Part shown: positions 9,598 to 22,281 of the stretch, piece by piece
Numbering within the stretch: position 1 is the stretch's first letter
How the letters are laid out: each line of letters begins with the position of its first letter
DNA from: Methanobacterium sp.
GTDB taxonomy: Archaea; Methanobacteriota; Methanobacteria; Methanobacteriales; Methanobacteriaceae
Assembly: GCF_038562635.1 (NCBI RefSeq)
Contig: NZ_JBCFBO010000001.1
Location: forward strand, 1,342,643-1,406,642
Length of the DNA: 64,000 nt
Direction of reading: 5' to 3'
Made by a program: the position numbers and the translations under genes
Notes under the pieces: model-generated
What the model was told of the DNA's origin: nothing
Databases searched by the model: none
Seen by the model: the letters and a program-made list of their open reading frames with translations, nothing else

Positions 9598-10278
9598 ATG
9601 AACGAAATTAAAGAAACTCCAATTGTAATTTTGAATTTTAAAACATATTTAGAATCTACAGGAGAAAATGCTCTAAAACTTGCTAAAAGTTCAGAGATGG
9701 TTGCAGAAGAAACTGGTGTAAACATAATGGTTGCACCTCAATATGCAGATATTTACAGGATTGCTCACGAAGTGGATATTCCTGTTTTAGCCCAGCATAT
9801 TGATACAATTGATGCAGGAGGACACACAGGCAGTATTCTACCAGAATGTGTAAAAGAAGCTGGAGCAGTTGGTACTCTTATAAACCATTCAGAAAGAAGG
9901 GTAGAACTTTTTGAAATCGACGCTGCAATTAAAAAAGCGGATTCACTTGGATTAAGTACCGTTGTTTGTACAAATAATATAGAAACAAGTTCTGCGGCTG
10001 CTACGTTAAATCCTGATTTTGTAGCTATAGAACCTCCAGAACTTATAGGATCGGGAATCCCTGTATCCAAGGCTGAACCTGAAATTGTTGAAAAAACTGT
10101 AGAAAGTATCCACAACATCAATCCAGAAGTAAGAGTACTCTGCGGTGCTGGGATATCAACAGGAGATGACCTGAAAGCAGCGATAGATTTAGGAAGTGAA
10201 GGGGTACTTCTTGCATCCGGAATAATTCTTGCAGATGATCCTAAAAAAGCGCTTCTGGATCTTGTAAGTAAAATATAA
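9598..10278 (+). CDS. tpiA: Triosephosphate isomerase
   Basis: 226 aa, the short archaeal form. It interconverts glyceraldehyde-3-phosphate and dihydroxyacetone phosphate. Catalytic residues are visible: Asn 13 and Lys 15 in NFKTY, His 97 in INHSERR and Glu 145 in AIEPPELIG. The phosphate-binding end is CGAGIS and GVLLASGI. I chose ATG 9598 because GGAGG lies 7 nt upstream; an in-frame start at 9577 would add seven residues ahead of that site. TTTTTATATT at 9536-9545 is a plausible TATA box. pgk follows after 125 nt on the same strand, so the two gluconeogenic/glycolytic genes are probably co-transcribed. Confidence 0.96.
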   Translation: MNEIKETPIVILNFKTYLESTGENALKLAKSSEMVAEETGVNIMVAPQYADIYRIAHEVDIPVLAQHIDTIDAGGHTGSILPECVKEAGAVGTLINHSERRVELFEIDAAIKKADSLGLSTVVCTNNIETSSAAATLNPDFVAIEPPELIGSGIPVSKAEPEIVEKTVESIHNINPEVRVLCGAGISTGDDLKAAIDLGSEGVLLASGIILADDPKKALLDLVSKI

Positions 10279-10403
10279 CGGAAAAATAAAATTTGATAAG
10301 TCAGTTTACAGCTAGCTATCAAAATAAAAAAAATTACAGCAGTACTTATTCATGTAAAGTGAATATAAATTAATATATAAAAAAATTAAACTGGAGAGAA
10401 AAA

Positions 10404-11633
<1,230 letters not shown>

Positions 11634-11835
11634 TAAACCTTTTATTTTATATAGATTAAATCTTAAATATATATCTCAATTTGAGAGAAATTTTAAACTC
11701 CATAGTAACTGTTTAATCATGGATTAAAACTTAGATGAACTGACTTTCTCTTTAATTATTCAAAAAATAAAAAATTTAGATTTAATCGCACATAGTATTA
11801 TATACTATGAAGATCTAACGATTTGTATTCGCCGG

Positions 11836-11860
11836 GTGGTACTACCACAAACTATTTAAA
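11836..11860 (+). promoter_or_regulatory. Likely promoter region of the tRNA-Thr/Pro/Tyr cluster with a palindrome
   Basis: The near-perfect palindrome GTGGTACTACCAC (11836-11848) lies directly before ACTATTTAAAG (11851-11861), a good TATA-box match about 25 nt ahead of the tRNA-Thr 5' end. A second inverted repeat, CATAGTAT/ATACTATG (11791-11798/11802-11809), lies further upstream. Confidence 0.5.
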
Positions 11861-11878
11861 GGAATAGACTTATACCTA

Positions 11879-11957
<79 letters not shown>

Positions 11958-11994
11958 TTAGGTTACAGGAAATACAACCTAAACGAATTCGATG

Positions 11995-12070
<76 letters not shown>

Positions 12071-12115
12071 CTCAAATATCAATATGCAGCTGGGAGTCGA
12101 TGATTATATCTTTAT

Positions 12116-12189
<74 letters not shown>

Positions 12190-12251
12190 TTTTGATTATT
12201 AATAAGCTCCAAAAAATAGATAACGGAAGACAAAAATTGGATAGAAATAGA

Positions 12252-12262
12252 AAAGTATATAA
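12252..12262 (+). promoter_or_regulatory. TATA box before tRNA-Asp/Lys and rpoH
   Basis: AAAGTATATAAG is a close match to the archaeal BRE/TATA consensus. The palindrome GTATACGTATAC (12267-12278) follows. A start about 25 nt downstream falls just before tRNA-Asp at 12303, so this promoter may also feed rpoH and the polymerase genes. Confidence 0.6.
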
Positions 12263-12302
12263 GTAAGTATACGTATACCCAATTATACTCTCATTCTTAG
12301 CT

Positions 12303-12374
12303 GCCCTGGTGGTGTAGGGGCTATCATGTGGGCCTGTCGAGCCCACGACTCGGGTTCAAATCCCGGCCAGGGCG
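12303..12374 (+). tRNA. tRNA-Asp (anticodon GTC)
   Basis: A 72-nt cloverleaf with acceptor GCCCTGG/CCAGGGC, anticodon stem TGGGC/GCCCA, loop CTGTCGA and T arm GGTTCAAATCC. The discriminator is G. No intron. Confidence 0.95.
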
Positions 12375-12382
12375 TTATCATT

Positions 12383-12458
<76 letters not shown>

Positions 12459-12487
12459 TTCTTAATTTTTTTACTGGAGGATAAAGT

Positions 12488-12721
12488 GTGAAAAAAGATA
12501 TCTTAAAACACAAATTAGTTCCAGAACATACTATTTTGTCAAAATCTGAAATAACTAAAGTAATGAAAGAGTTAGATATCCACCCTGAACAGCTTCCAAA
12601 GATCAAACAGGACGACCCTGTTTGTAAAGCAATTGAAGCCAAAACAGGAGATATTTTGAAAATAACACGTAAAAGCCATACTGCCGGCAAGTTTGTTACT
12701 TATCGACTGGTATTAGATTAA
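12488..12721 (+). CDS. rpoH: RNA polymerase subunit H
   Basis: 77 aa, the archaeal counterpart of the C-terminal domain of eukaryotic Rpb5. Diagnostic stretches are KHKLVPEHTILSKSE, the DPVCKAIEAKTGDIL region and the final TYRLVLD. The start is GTG at 12488 with GGAGG 7 nt upstream. It heads the polymerase gene order H-B2-B1-A1-A2. The 159 nt between it and rpoB2 are filled by nested hairpins. Confidence 0.97.
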   Translation: MKKDILKHKLVPEHTILSKSEITKVMKELDIHPEQLPKIKQDDPVCKAIEAKTGDILKITRKSHTAGKFVTYRLVLD

Positions 12722-12735
12722 TTTTATTAGTTTTT

Positions 12736-12874
12736 GGGGTTGAATAAAATCTTTCAAAATTTGCTTTTAAAAATTTGAGGTTTTGAAAGATTTATGAACT
12801 TTCGAAAATTTTTTAAATTTTCGAATGTTTACGAAACTTGTGTTCGACAACCCCAAATATGAAATATTTGGAGG
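12736..12874 (+). repeat. Nested hairpin element forming the rpoB2 leader
   Basis: An outer stem GGGGTTG (12736-12742) / CAACCCC (12848-12854) encloses two long perfect stems: a 12-bp one (12748-12759 / 12781-12792) and an 11-bp one with a TTT loop (12801-12811 / 12815-12825). A last hairpin, CCAAATAT/ATATTTGG (12853-12860 / 12864-12871), includes the first two G of the GGAGG ribosome site (12870-12874) of rpoB2. It belongs to the same family as the arrays at 6700 and 24614. Regulatory effect is inference. Confidence 0.8.
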
Positions 12875-12880
12875 AATTTA

Positions 12881-14380
12881 ATGGGGAAAAATGCATGGGG
12901 ACTGGTTGATGCATTTTTTGATCAGTACAATTTGGTAGACCATCATATAAAATCCTATAACGACTTTGTAGACCACCGAATACAAGATATAATCGATATA
13001 ACTGAACCTATTGTGCTCGAACAAGGCGAATACAAAGTAGAAACAGGCAAATTAGAGATTAGAAAACCATTTATTAAAGAAGCTGACGGATCAAAAAGTG
13101 TAATATATCCAACAGAAGCAAGACTTAGAAATTTAACTTATTCTGCACATATGTATCTGGAAATGGCCCTCATAAAAGAAGGAGAACCAAAACCAGATTT
13201 AGAGAAAGTATATATTGGCGAACTACCTGTAATGCTTAAATCCAACATATGCCACTTAAATGGATTAAACGAAAGAGAATTACAGGAAAAGAAAGTCGGA
13301 GAAGATCCACAAGATCCCGGCGGATATTTCATTGTAAATGGTTCTGAAAGAGCTATTGTAACAATGGAAGAAATAGCACCTAACAAAATCATTCTTGAAC
13401 GTATAGGCGAAAGAGAAGATAGACGTGCTAGAGCTATTGTAACATCAATTAAAAGCGGATTTAGAGCTCGAATAACTTTAGAATACAGAAAACCTAGGAA
13501 AAAAGGAGTATTCCTGAGAATATCATTCCCATATGTTCCAGGAGAAATACCTCTTGTTGTTTTACTACGTGCGCTTGGGCTTGAAACTGATGAAGAATTA
13601 GTAACAAGTGTTTCAGATGAAAATGATATACAGTTCCTTTTAATAGACGATATCCAGACTTCAGAAGTAATGACCAGATATGACGCTGTTAAATACATCG
13701 GTAACAGGGTCGCAAAAGGTATGACTGAAGAGTACAGGATCAAAAGGGCTGAAGATGTAATAGACAGATATTTATTACCTCACATGGGCGTTGACCCTGA
13801 AAACAGGGCGGATAAAGCCACATATTTAGCTGAAATGACAGAAATGTTGCTTCAGGTTATTTTTGAAACTCGTGAACCACACGATAAGGACCATTACGCT
13901 AACAAAAGGCTCAGAGTATCTGGTGACCTTATGGAAGACCTATTTAGAGTCGCATTTACAAGTTTAACCAGAGATATGACATATCAGCTTGAGCGAAGCC
14001 TTGCAAGAGGAAAAGAACCTTCTGTAAAGCAGGCTGTAAGGTCTGATGTACTTACAGAAAACATAAAACATGCTATCGCTACAGGAAACTGGGTTGGTGG
14101 AAGAGCTGGTGTAAGCCAGTTACTCGACAGAACAAGTTATATGGGAACATTATCTCACCTTAAAAGGGTTGTTTCACCTTTAAGCAGGAGCCAGCCTCAC
14201 TTTGAAGCTCGTGATTTGCACCCAACACAGTTCGGGAAAATATGTCCAAACGAAACCCCAGAGGGACCAAATTGTGGGCTCGTTAAAAACCTTGCACTTC
14301 TTGCAAAGATATCTGAAGGGTCAGATCCAACTGAAATTGAAAATGTAATTAAGAAAATGGGAGTTTTAAGTTCCAAGTAA
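12881..14380 (+). CDS. rpoB2: RNA polymerase subunit B'' (N-terminal half of B)
   Basis: 499 aa. It covers the first part of the second-largest subunit (protrusion, lobe and fork), which is split from B' in many methanogens. Recognisable stretches are GGYFIVNGSERAIVTMEEIA, ANKRLRVSGDLMEDLF, GRAGVSQLLDRTSYMGTLSH and HPTQFGKICPNETPEGPNCG, the last two belonging to the fork and rifampicin-pocket region. ATG 12881 has GGAGG 7 nt upstream, at the base of a hairpin. rpoB1 follows after 12 nt. Confidence 0.98.
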   Translation: MGKNAWGLVDAFFDQYNLVDHHIKSYNDFVDHRIQDIIDITEPIVLEQGEYKVETGKLEIRKPFIKEADGSKSVIYPTEARLRNLTYSAHMYLEMALIKEGEPKPDLEKVYIGELPVMLKSNICHLNGLNERELQEKKVGEDPQDPGGYFIVNGSERAIVTMEEIAPNKIILERIGEREDRRARAIVTSIKSGFRARITLEYRKPRKKGVFLRISFPYVPGEIPLVVLLRALGLETDEELVTSVSDENDIQFLLIDDIQTSEVMTRYDAVKYIGNRVAKGMTEEYRIKRAEDVIDRYLLPHMGVDPENRADKATYLAEMTEMLLQVIFETREPHDKDHYANKRLRVSGDLMEDLFRVAFTSLTRDMTYQLERSLARGKEPSVKQAVRSDVLTENIKHAIATGNWVGGRAGVSQLLDRTSYMGTLSHLKRVVSPLSRSQPHFEARDLHPTQFGKICPNETPEGPNCGLVKNLALLAKISEGSDPTEIENVIKKMGVLSSK

Positions 14381-14392
14381 AGGGGTTAAAGC

Positions 14393-16207
14393 GTGAAAAA
14401 GTGTAAAATTTACATTAATGGTAAGCTCATAGGAGCTTGTGACGATCCAGAGGACTTCGTAGAGCAAATGAGGGAAAAAAGGAGAAGCGGCGAAGTCTCT
14501 CATGAAATGAACATTACTCATTATCCAGAAACTGATGAAATCTATATATTCAACGATCCCGGAAGGACAAGAAGACCTCTTATAGTAGTTAAAAACGGTG
14601 AATCAATGCTCAAAGATGAGCATATTGATGCTATAGAAGCTGGCGAACTTGGATGGGACGATCTCATAACCCAAGGTATAATTGAATATTTAGATGCTGA
14701 AGAAGAAGAAAACACATATATTGCCATGTTTGGGGATCATATAACAGAAGACCACACTCATCTTGAAATTGATCCTTCTACAATGCTGGGAATATGTGCA
14801 GGTATTATTCCTTATTCTAACCACAACTCATCCCCAAGGAATACAATGGAAGCAGGGATGACAAAACAGGCTTTAGGGCTTTACGTTTCTAATTTTGCTT
14901 TAAGAACAGATACAAGAGCTCACCTTTTACATCAACCTCAAGTTCCTTTAGTTAAAACAAGGTCAATAGATGCAACTAACTACGATGCAAGACCTTCAGG
15001 TCAAAACTTTGTAGTTGCAGTTATATCCTACGAAGGGTACAACATGGAAGATGCATTGATACTTAACAAAGCATCCATCGAAAGAGGGCTTGCAAGATCA
15101 TCATTCTTTAGATCATATGAAGCTTCAGAAAGAAGGTATCCTGGTGGACAGGAAGATAAATTCGAACTACCAGAAAAAACCGTTAGAGGACACAGAGGAG
15201 AAGAAGTTTACAGGTACCTCGACGAAGACGGTATAATAAATCCAGAAGTTGAAGTTAAATCGGGTGATGTTTTAATAGGTAAAACTTCTCCTCCAAGGTT
15301 CCTTGAAGAAATAGATGAATTTGGAACAGTTGCAGAGAGAAGACGTGAAACATCCATCACTGTAAGACATGGTGAAAAAGGTGTTGTTGATGCTGTAATG
15401 GTTACAGAAACTGTTGAAGGAAGTAAACTCGCTAAGATAAGAGTTCGTGATCAGAGGCAACCTGAATTTGGTGATAAATTTGCATCAAGGCACGGACAGA
15501 AAGGAGTTGTTGGACTTATAGTTTCACAGGAAAACATGCCGTTCACAGCAGACGGTATCGTTCCAGATTTAATGGTAAACCCACACGCTATCCCATCAAG
15601 GATGTCTGTTGGTCAAGTTATTGAGATGCTTGCTGGAAAAGCCGGTGCTATGGAAGGAAGAAGAATGGATGGAACTCCATTTACTGGAGCAGACGAAGAA
15701 GGTTTAATTAAAGATCTTCTTAAAGAAAACGGGTTCGAAACAGCCGGACGTGAATCACTATACAATGGAATAACCGGTGAAAGAATAGAAGCTGAAATAT
15801 TTATAGGGGTCGCTTTCTACCAGAAATTACACCACATGACTTCTGACAAAGTATATGCAAGGTCAAGAGGACCGGTACAGGTTTTAACAAGACAACCTAC
15901 AGAAGGAAGGGCAAGAGAAGGTGGTTTAAGGTTTGGGGAAATGGAAAGAGACTGTCTCATTGCTCACGGTGCAGCACTTGCACTTAAAGAAAGGCTTCTT
16001 GATGAATCAGATAAGTACGAAGCAATTGTATGTTCCGAGTGCGGAATGATTGGAGTTTATGACAGAATAAGGGGAAGAAAATACTGTCCAATATGTGGAG
16101 ATTCAGAATCATTCCCTGTAGAAATCTCTTATGCGTTTAAATTACTTTTAGATGAGCTTAAGAGTTTATGCATATTCCCAAAACTCGTGCTTAAGGATAA
16201 AGCATAA
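14393..16207 (+). CDS. rpoB1: RNA polymerase subunit B' (C-terminal half of B)
   Basis: 604 aa, starting at GTG 14393 with GGGG/AAGG-type pairing about 7 nt upstream. It holds the hybrid-binding, wall and clamp parts of the second-largest subunit. Motifs: VVAVISYEGYNMEDALILNK, GDKFASRHGQKGVVG (active-site lysine region), MSVGQVIEMLAGKAG and RFGEMERDCLIAHGAA. A zinc-binding clamp element near the end has CSECGMIG and YCPICGD. It joins RpoB2 in the same polymerase and follows rpoB2 closely. Confidence 0.98.
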   Translation: MKKCKIYINGKLIGACDDPEDFVEQMREKRRSGEVSHEMNITHYPETDEIYIFNDPGRTRRPLIVVKNGESMLKDEHIDAIEAGELGWDDLITQGIIEYLDAEEEENTYIAMFGDHITEDHTHLEIDPSTMLGICAGIIPYSNHNSSPRNTMEAGMTKQALGLYVSNFALRTDTRAHLLHQPQVPLVKTRSIDATNYDARPSGQNFVVAVISYEGYNMEDALILNKASIERGLARSSFFRSYEASERRYPGGQEDKFELPEKTVRGHRGEEVYRYLDEDGIINPEVEVKSGDVLIGKTSPPRFLEEIDEFGTVAERRRETSITVRHGEKGVVDAVMVTETVEGSKLAKIRVRDQRQPEFGDKFASRHGQKGVVGLIVSQENMPFTADGIVPDLMVNPHAIPSRMSVGQVIEMLAGKAGAMEGRRMDGTPFTGADEEGLIKDLLKENGFETAGRESLYNGITGERIEAEIFIGVAFYQKLHHMTSDKVYARSRGPVQVLTRQPTEGRAREGGLRFGEMERDCLIAHGAALALKERLLDESDKYEAIVCSECGMIGVYDRIRGRKYCPICGDSESFPVEISYAFKLLLDELKSLCIFPKLVLKDKA

Positions 16208-16267
16208 TCAAAAATCAACATCATTAATTTATGGGTTTAAAATTTAAAAAAAATAGGAGTGAATATT

Positions 16268-18880
<2,613 letters not shown>

Positions 18881-18945
18881 CATTTACTGTAATCCTGTTT
18901 AATATTTTTGAGTTTTATAAAAATTTAAAGTAGTTGGGTGGTTTC

Positions 18946-20088
18946 GTGCCAGAAGAACGTGTTATGAAAATCATAAAGAAGAAAAAAGCTAATTTTCCTG
19001 AAAGTTTAATTGATGAAATAGCTGCTGCCGCCGAAAGACGCGAGTTAAGTGATAAAGAACTTGGAGAACTAATAGACAGAATCATAAAAGCATATGAACG
19101 TGCTAAAGTGGAAGATGGTGAAGCAGTAGGTACAGTAGCAGCACAATCTGTGGGAGAACCAGGTACCCAGATGACAATGAGAACATTTCACTATGCAGGG
19201 GTAGCTGAATTAAACGTTACACTCGGTCTTCCAAGGTTAATTGAGATCGTTGATGCAAGGAAAAAAATATCAACTCCAACCATGGCCATATATTTTGAAG
19301 AAGAATACATGGATGATGAGGAGTTTGTAAGAAGAATAGCCAACCAGATTGGTAAAAGCAGCATGAATGACATTTTAAAGAATTTTAATCTTAATTACGC
19401 CGACATGAATGTTATTGTAGAACTTGATTTAGAGAAGATTGAAGATAAAAGATTAGATCTTGATGACATTATGAAGCGAATAGAAAAAGCTTTTAAAAGA
19501 GTAGAAATAGATAACAATATACTAAGTTTTGAACCTCCATCACCAAGTATAAGAGAACTGAGACTGCTTGCTGATAAAGTTCGCGACCTTCAAATCAGTG
19601 GTGTAAAAAATATCGGAAAAGTAGTTATAAGTAGAGAAGGTCAAGAATGGGCTATACACACAGAAGGTTCAAACCTTGGATCCGTTTTAAAAATGGAAGG
19701 TATTGACAAAATCAGAACCACTACAAATGACATACACGAAATAGAAAAAGTTCTGGGAATAGAAGCAGCCAGAAATTCAATAATTAAAGAAGCACAGACT
19801 ACAATGGAAGAACAAGGTCTTACAGTAGATGTAAGGCACATTATGCTTGTTGCAGATATGATGACTGCAGATGGTTCTGTAAAATCCATAGGTAGACACG
19901 GTATAAGCGGTGAGAAAGCAAGTGTCCTGGCAAGAGCTTCTTTTGAAGAAACTGGAAAACACCTCTTACGAGCCAGCATAAGAGGAGAAATTGACCACCT
20001 CACCGGAATAATAGAAAATATTATAATTGGACAGCCAATACCACTTGGAACAGGTTCTGTTGGCGTCGTTATGAAACCAAGATCATAA
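18946..20088 (+). CDS. rpoA2: RNA polymerase subunit A'' (C-terminal part of the largest subunit)
   Basis: 380 aa from GTG 18946, which has GGGTGG 4-5 nt upstream; a TTG at 18934 would sit on that site. The trigger-loop region is clear: GEAVGTVAAQSVGEPGTQMT, then MRTFHYAGVAELNVTLGLPR. The C-terminal part has ARNSIIKEAQTTMEEQG and RHIMLVADMMTADGSVKSIG. It completes the catalytic subunit with RpoA1, which ends 65 nt upstream. Confidence 0.97.
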   Translation: MPEERVMKIIKKKKANFPESLIDEIAAAAERRELSDKELGELIDRIIKAYERAKVEDGEAVGTVAAQSVGEPGTQMTMRTFHYAGVAELNVTLGLPRLIEIVDARKKISTPTMAIYFEEEYMDDEEFVRRIANQIGKSSMNDILKNFNLNYADMNVIVELDLEKIEDKRLDLDDIMKRIEKAFKRVEIDNNILSFEPPSPSIRELRLLADKVRDLQISGVKNIGKVVISREGQEWAIHTEGSNLGSVLKMEGIDKIRTTTNDIHEIEKVLGIEAARNSIIKEAQTTMEEQGLTVDVRHIMLVADMMTADGSVKSIGRHGISGEKASVLARASFEETGKHLLRASIRGEIDHLTGIIENIIIGQPIPLGTGSVGVVMKPRS

Positions 20089-20149
20089 AAAAAGATGAGT
20101 TCATACTTATCCAATAATTCATGATAAACGAGAGAATAGGAGGCAACAC

Positions 20150-20446
20150 ATGGACGTAGATAGAGGAATTAGGGTTGCTGTAGATACAGGAACCGTTACA
20201 TTAGGGTCTGACAAATCAGTTCAGGCTTTAAAATTAGGCAAAGGAAAACTGGTGATCATTGCAAGTAATTGCCCTGAAGAAACTAGGGAAGATGTAATGC
20301 ATTATTCAAAATTATCAGATATTCCTGTTTATACATATGAAGGTTCAAGCGTAGACCTTGGATCTGTATGTGGTAAGCCATTTACAGTAGCTACGCTTAT
20401 TATAAGGGATCCTGGAGATTCCACAATATTAGAAGTTATGGGGTAA
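20150..20446 (+). CDS. rpl30e: Ribosomal protein L30e
   Basis: 98 aa, of the L7Ae/L30e RNA-binding fold. Typical stretches are TGTVTLGSDKSVQALKLGKG, LVIIASNCPEET and the SVDLGSVCGKPFTVATLII end. AGGAGG lies about 6 nt before ATG 20150. Its place between rpoA2 and nusA is the conserved archaeal order. The nusA GTG starts 5 nt after its stop codon. Confidence 0.96.
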   Translation: MDVDRGIRVAVDTGTVTLGSDKSVQALKLGKGKLVIIASNCPEETREDVMHYSKLSDIPVYTYEGSSVDLGSVCGKPFTVATLIIRDPGDSTILEVMG

Positions 20447-20451
20447 TTTCT

Positions 20452-20883
20452 GTGACTATAAAATTTACAACAAATGAAATAAGATACATAGCTCTCTTTG
20501 AGAGCATGACTGGTGCGATGGTCAAAGATTGTATTGTTGACGATGAAAGTGCAAAAATAACTTTCCTTGTAAAAAAGGGAGATATGGGACTTGCAATCGG
20601 AAAAAGAGGCAGTACAGTGACTAAAGTCCAGAAGACAGTTGATAAAGGTGTCGAAGTCATAGAACATTCAGAAGATCCTGTAGAATTTATTACAAATCTT
20701 ATGGCCCCAGCCAAAGTTAGAAGTATCCGAATACTTCAAAAAGAAAATGGTCAAAAAATCGCCACTGTAGAAACAGATCCTAGAAATAAAAGGACTGCTA
20801 TAGGAAAAGGCGGTAAAAATATAGAAAGAGCAAGACTACTGGCAAAAAGACAACATAATATAAACAACATTGTAATAAAATAA
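20452..20883 (+). CDS. nusA: NusA-like transcription factor with two KH domains
   Basis: 143 aa, the short archaeal NusA without the S1 and acidic domains of bacterial NusA. Two KH GXXG motifs are visible: AIGKRGSTVTKVQK and AIGKGGKNIERARLL. It binds RNA and probably acts in elongation or termination. Start GTG 20452. Followed by rps12 after about 100 nt. Confidence 0.95.
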   Translation: MTIKFTTNEIRYIALFESMTGAMVKDCIVDDESAKITFLVKKGDMGLAIGKRGSTVTKVQKTVDKGVEVIEHSEDPVEFITNLMAPAKVRSIRILQKENGQKIATVETDPRNKRTAIGKGGKNIERARLLAKRQHNINNIVIK

Positions 20884-20981
20884 TCTAAATAATCCATTTA
20901 TAGTATTAATAGATTAATGTTAAGTAGTTTAAACTGTATTTTGCAAGTAGTATAACAAATGATAATGAGGAGGAATCACGT

Positions 20982-21407
20982 TTGCCGGGACTTTTTGCAG
21001 CAAAAAAACTTAAAAAAAATAGACAGAACTTCAAATGGAAGGATGTTGAATACAAAAGGAAAGCTTTAAGATTAGACGTTAAAGCAGACCCATTAGAAGG
21101 CGCACCTCAAGCAAGAGGAATCGTAATTGAAAAAGTAGGTATAGAAGCAAAACAGCCTAACTCTGCTATACGAAAATGTGTAAGGGTTCAACTCATCAAA
21201 AACGGGAAGCAGTTAACTGCATTTGCTCCTGGAGATGGTGCTATCGGATTTATAGATGAGCACGATGAAGTTGTAATCGAAGGAATTGGTGGCCCTTCTG
21301 GAAGATCCATGGGTGATATTCCTGGAGTAAGATGGAAGGTTACAAAAGTAAATAATGTAGCCTTAGAAGAAATGGTAAAAGGTAAGATAGAAAAACCTGT
21401 AAGATAA
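20982..21407 (+). CDS. rps12: Ribosomal protein S12 (uS12)
   Basis: 141 aa, archaeal/eukaryotic S23 type. The start is TTG 20982, with GAGGAGG about 10 nt upstream. Diagnostic motifs are APQARGIVIEKVGIEAKQPN, SAIRKCVRVQLIKNGK, the decoding-centre loop and IGGPSGRSMGDIPGVRW. It forms the archaeal str block with S7, EF-2, EF-1A and S10. Confidence 0.97.
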   Translation: MPGLFAAKKLKKNRQNFKWKDVEYKRKALRLDVKADPLEGAPQARGIVIEKVGIEAKQPNSAIRKCVRVQLIKNGKQLTAFAPGDGAIGFIDEHDEVVIEGIGGPSGRSMGDIPGVRWKVTKVNNVALEEMVKGKIEKPVR

Positions 21408-21499
21408 TCATTTTGATATTTAGTATATAAATCGTTAGATTAACGACTTATTTACTATTTGCACCAAATAAATAAAACGAAAACCAGTGAGGTAATTTC

Positions 21500-22060
21500 A
21501 TGAGTAAAGTTTTTGATAAATGGGATTTAGAAGAGGTGAAAGTTGAGGACCTAGGTCTTGTAAATTATATTTGCTTAGACGAAATATTAGTTCCACATAC
21601 CTTGGGAAGACACGTCAAAAGACAGTTCGCCAAATCAAAAGTTTCAATCGTTGAAAGATTAATGAATAAAATCATGAGGACACATATAAACTCAGGTAAG
21701 AAAAACAAAGCTTACAGTATCGTAAGAGATGCATTTGAAGTTATAAATAAACGTTCAAAAGAGAATCCTCTACAAATATTAGTTAAAGCCGTTGAAAACA
21801 CTGCCCCACGAGAAGAAATTACAAGGGTAAAATACGGTGGTATCGGATACCAGGTAGCGGTAGATATAGCACCTCAAAGAAGAGTAGACTTAGCAATTGG
21901 GTTTATAACAAGAGGAGCTATGCAGTCTGCATTCAAAAGGAAACGATCAGCAGCAGAATGTTTAGCTGATGAATTATTACTTGCAGCTGAGTATGATACC
22001 AGAAGTTTTGCAATTGGAAAGAAAGATGAGAAAGAGCGAATTGCAAGATCTGCACACTAA
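21500..22060 (+). CDS. rps7: Ribosomal protein S7 (uS7)
   Basis: 186 aa with the family pattern: VERLMNKIMRTHINSGKKNK, ALxxVENTAPREEITRVKYG-like segment (here VKAVENTAPREEITRVKYGG), YQVAVDIAPQRRVDLA and the C-terminal SAHx end. GTGAGGT precedes ATG 21500. It nucleates assembly of the small-subunit head. Confidence 0.97.
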   Translation: MSKVFDKWDLEEVKVEDLGLVNYICLDEILVPHTLGRHVKRQFAKSKVSIVERLMNKIMRTHINSGKKNKAYSIVRDAFEVINKRSKENPLQILVKAVENTAPREEITRVKYGGIGYQVAVDIAPQRRVDLAIGFITRGAMQSAFKRKRSAAECLADELLLAAEYDTRSFAIGKKDEKERIARSAH

Positions 22061-22152
22061 ACTTTAAATTTTTTAAATTAAGTAGATATTACGGCATATA
22101 TATTAAAAAGATGAATCTATTCAAGTCTAAACTGTATTCTAAACTTAGGCCA

Positions 22153-22163
22153 AAATATATAAG
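22153..22163 (+). promoter_or_regulatory. TATA box for fusA
   Basis: AAAATATATAAG is a near-consensus archaeal TATA element in the 220-nt gap between rps7 and fusA. A start near 22185 would give a leader of about 95 nt. It suggests EF-2 has its own promoter in addition to read-through. Confidence 0.6.
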
Positions 22164-22281
22164 TTACTAATATATACTATAAAGATAGGGCATATCAATC
22201 TATTATTATATTAAACTAGTAATCTAAAATGCCTTAAAAATATCTGCTTTTTAACTATTTTATAATTACCAGGTGATTATA

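Noticed and set aside
22273..22281. Earlier GTG start for EF-2
   Set aside because: This GTG lies inside the AGGTGAT ribosome site that serves the GTG at 22282.
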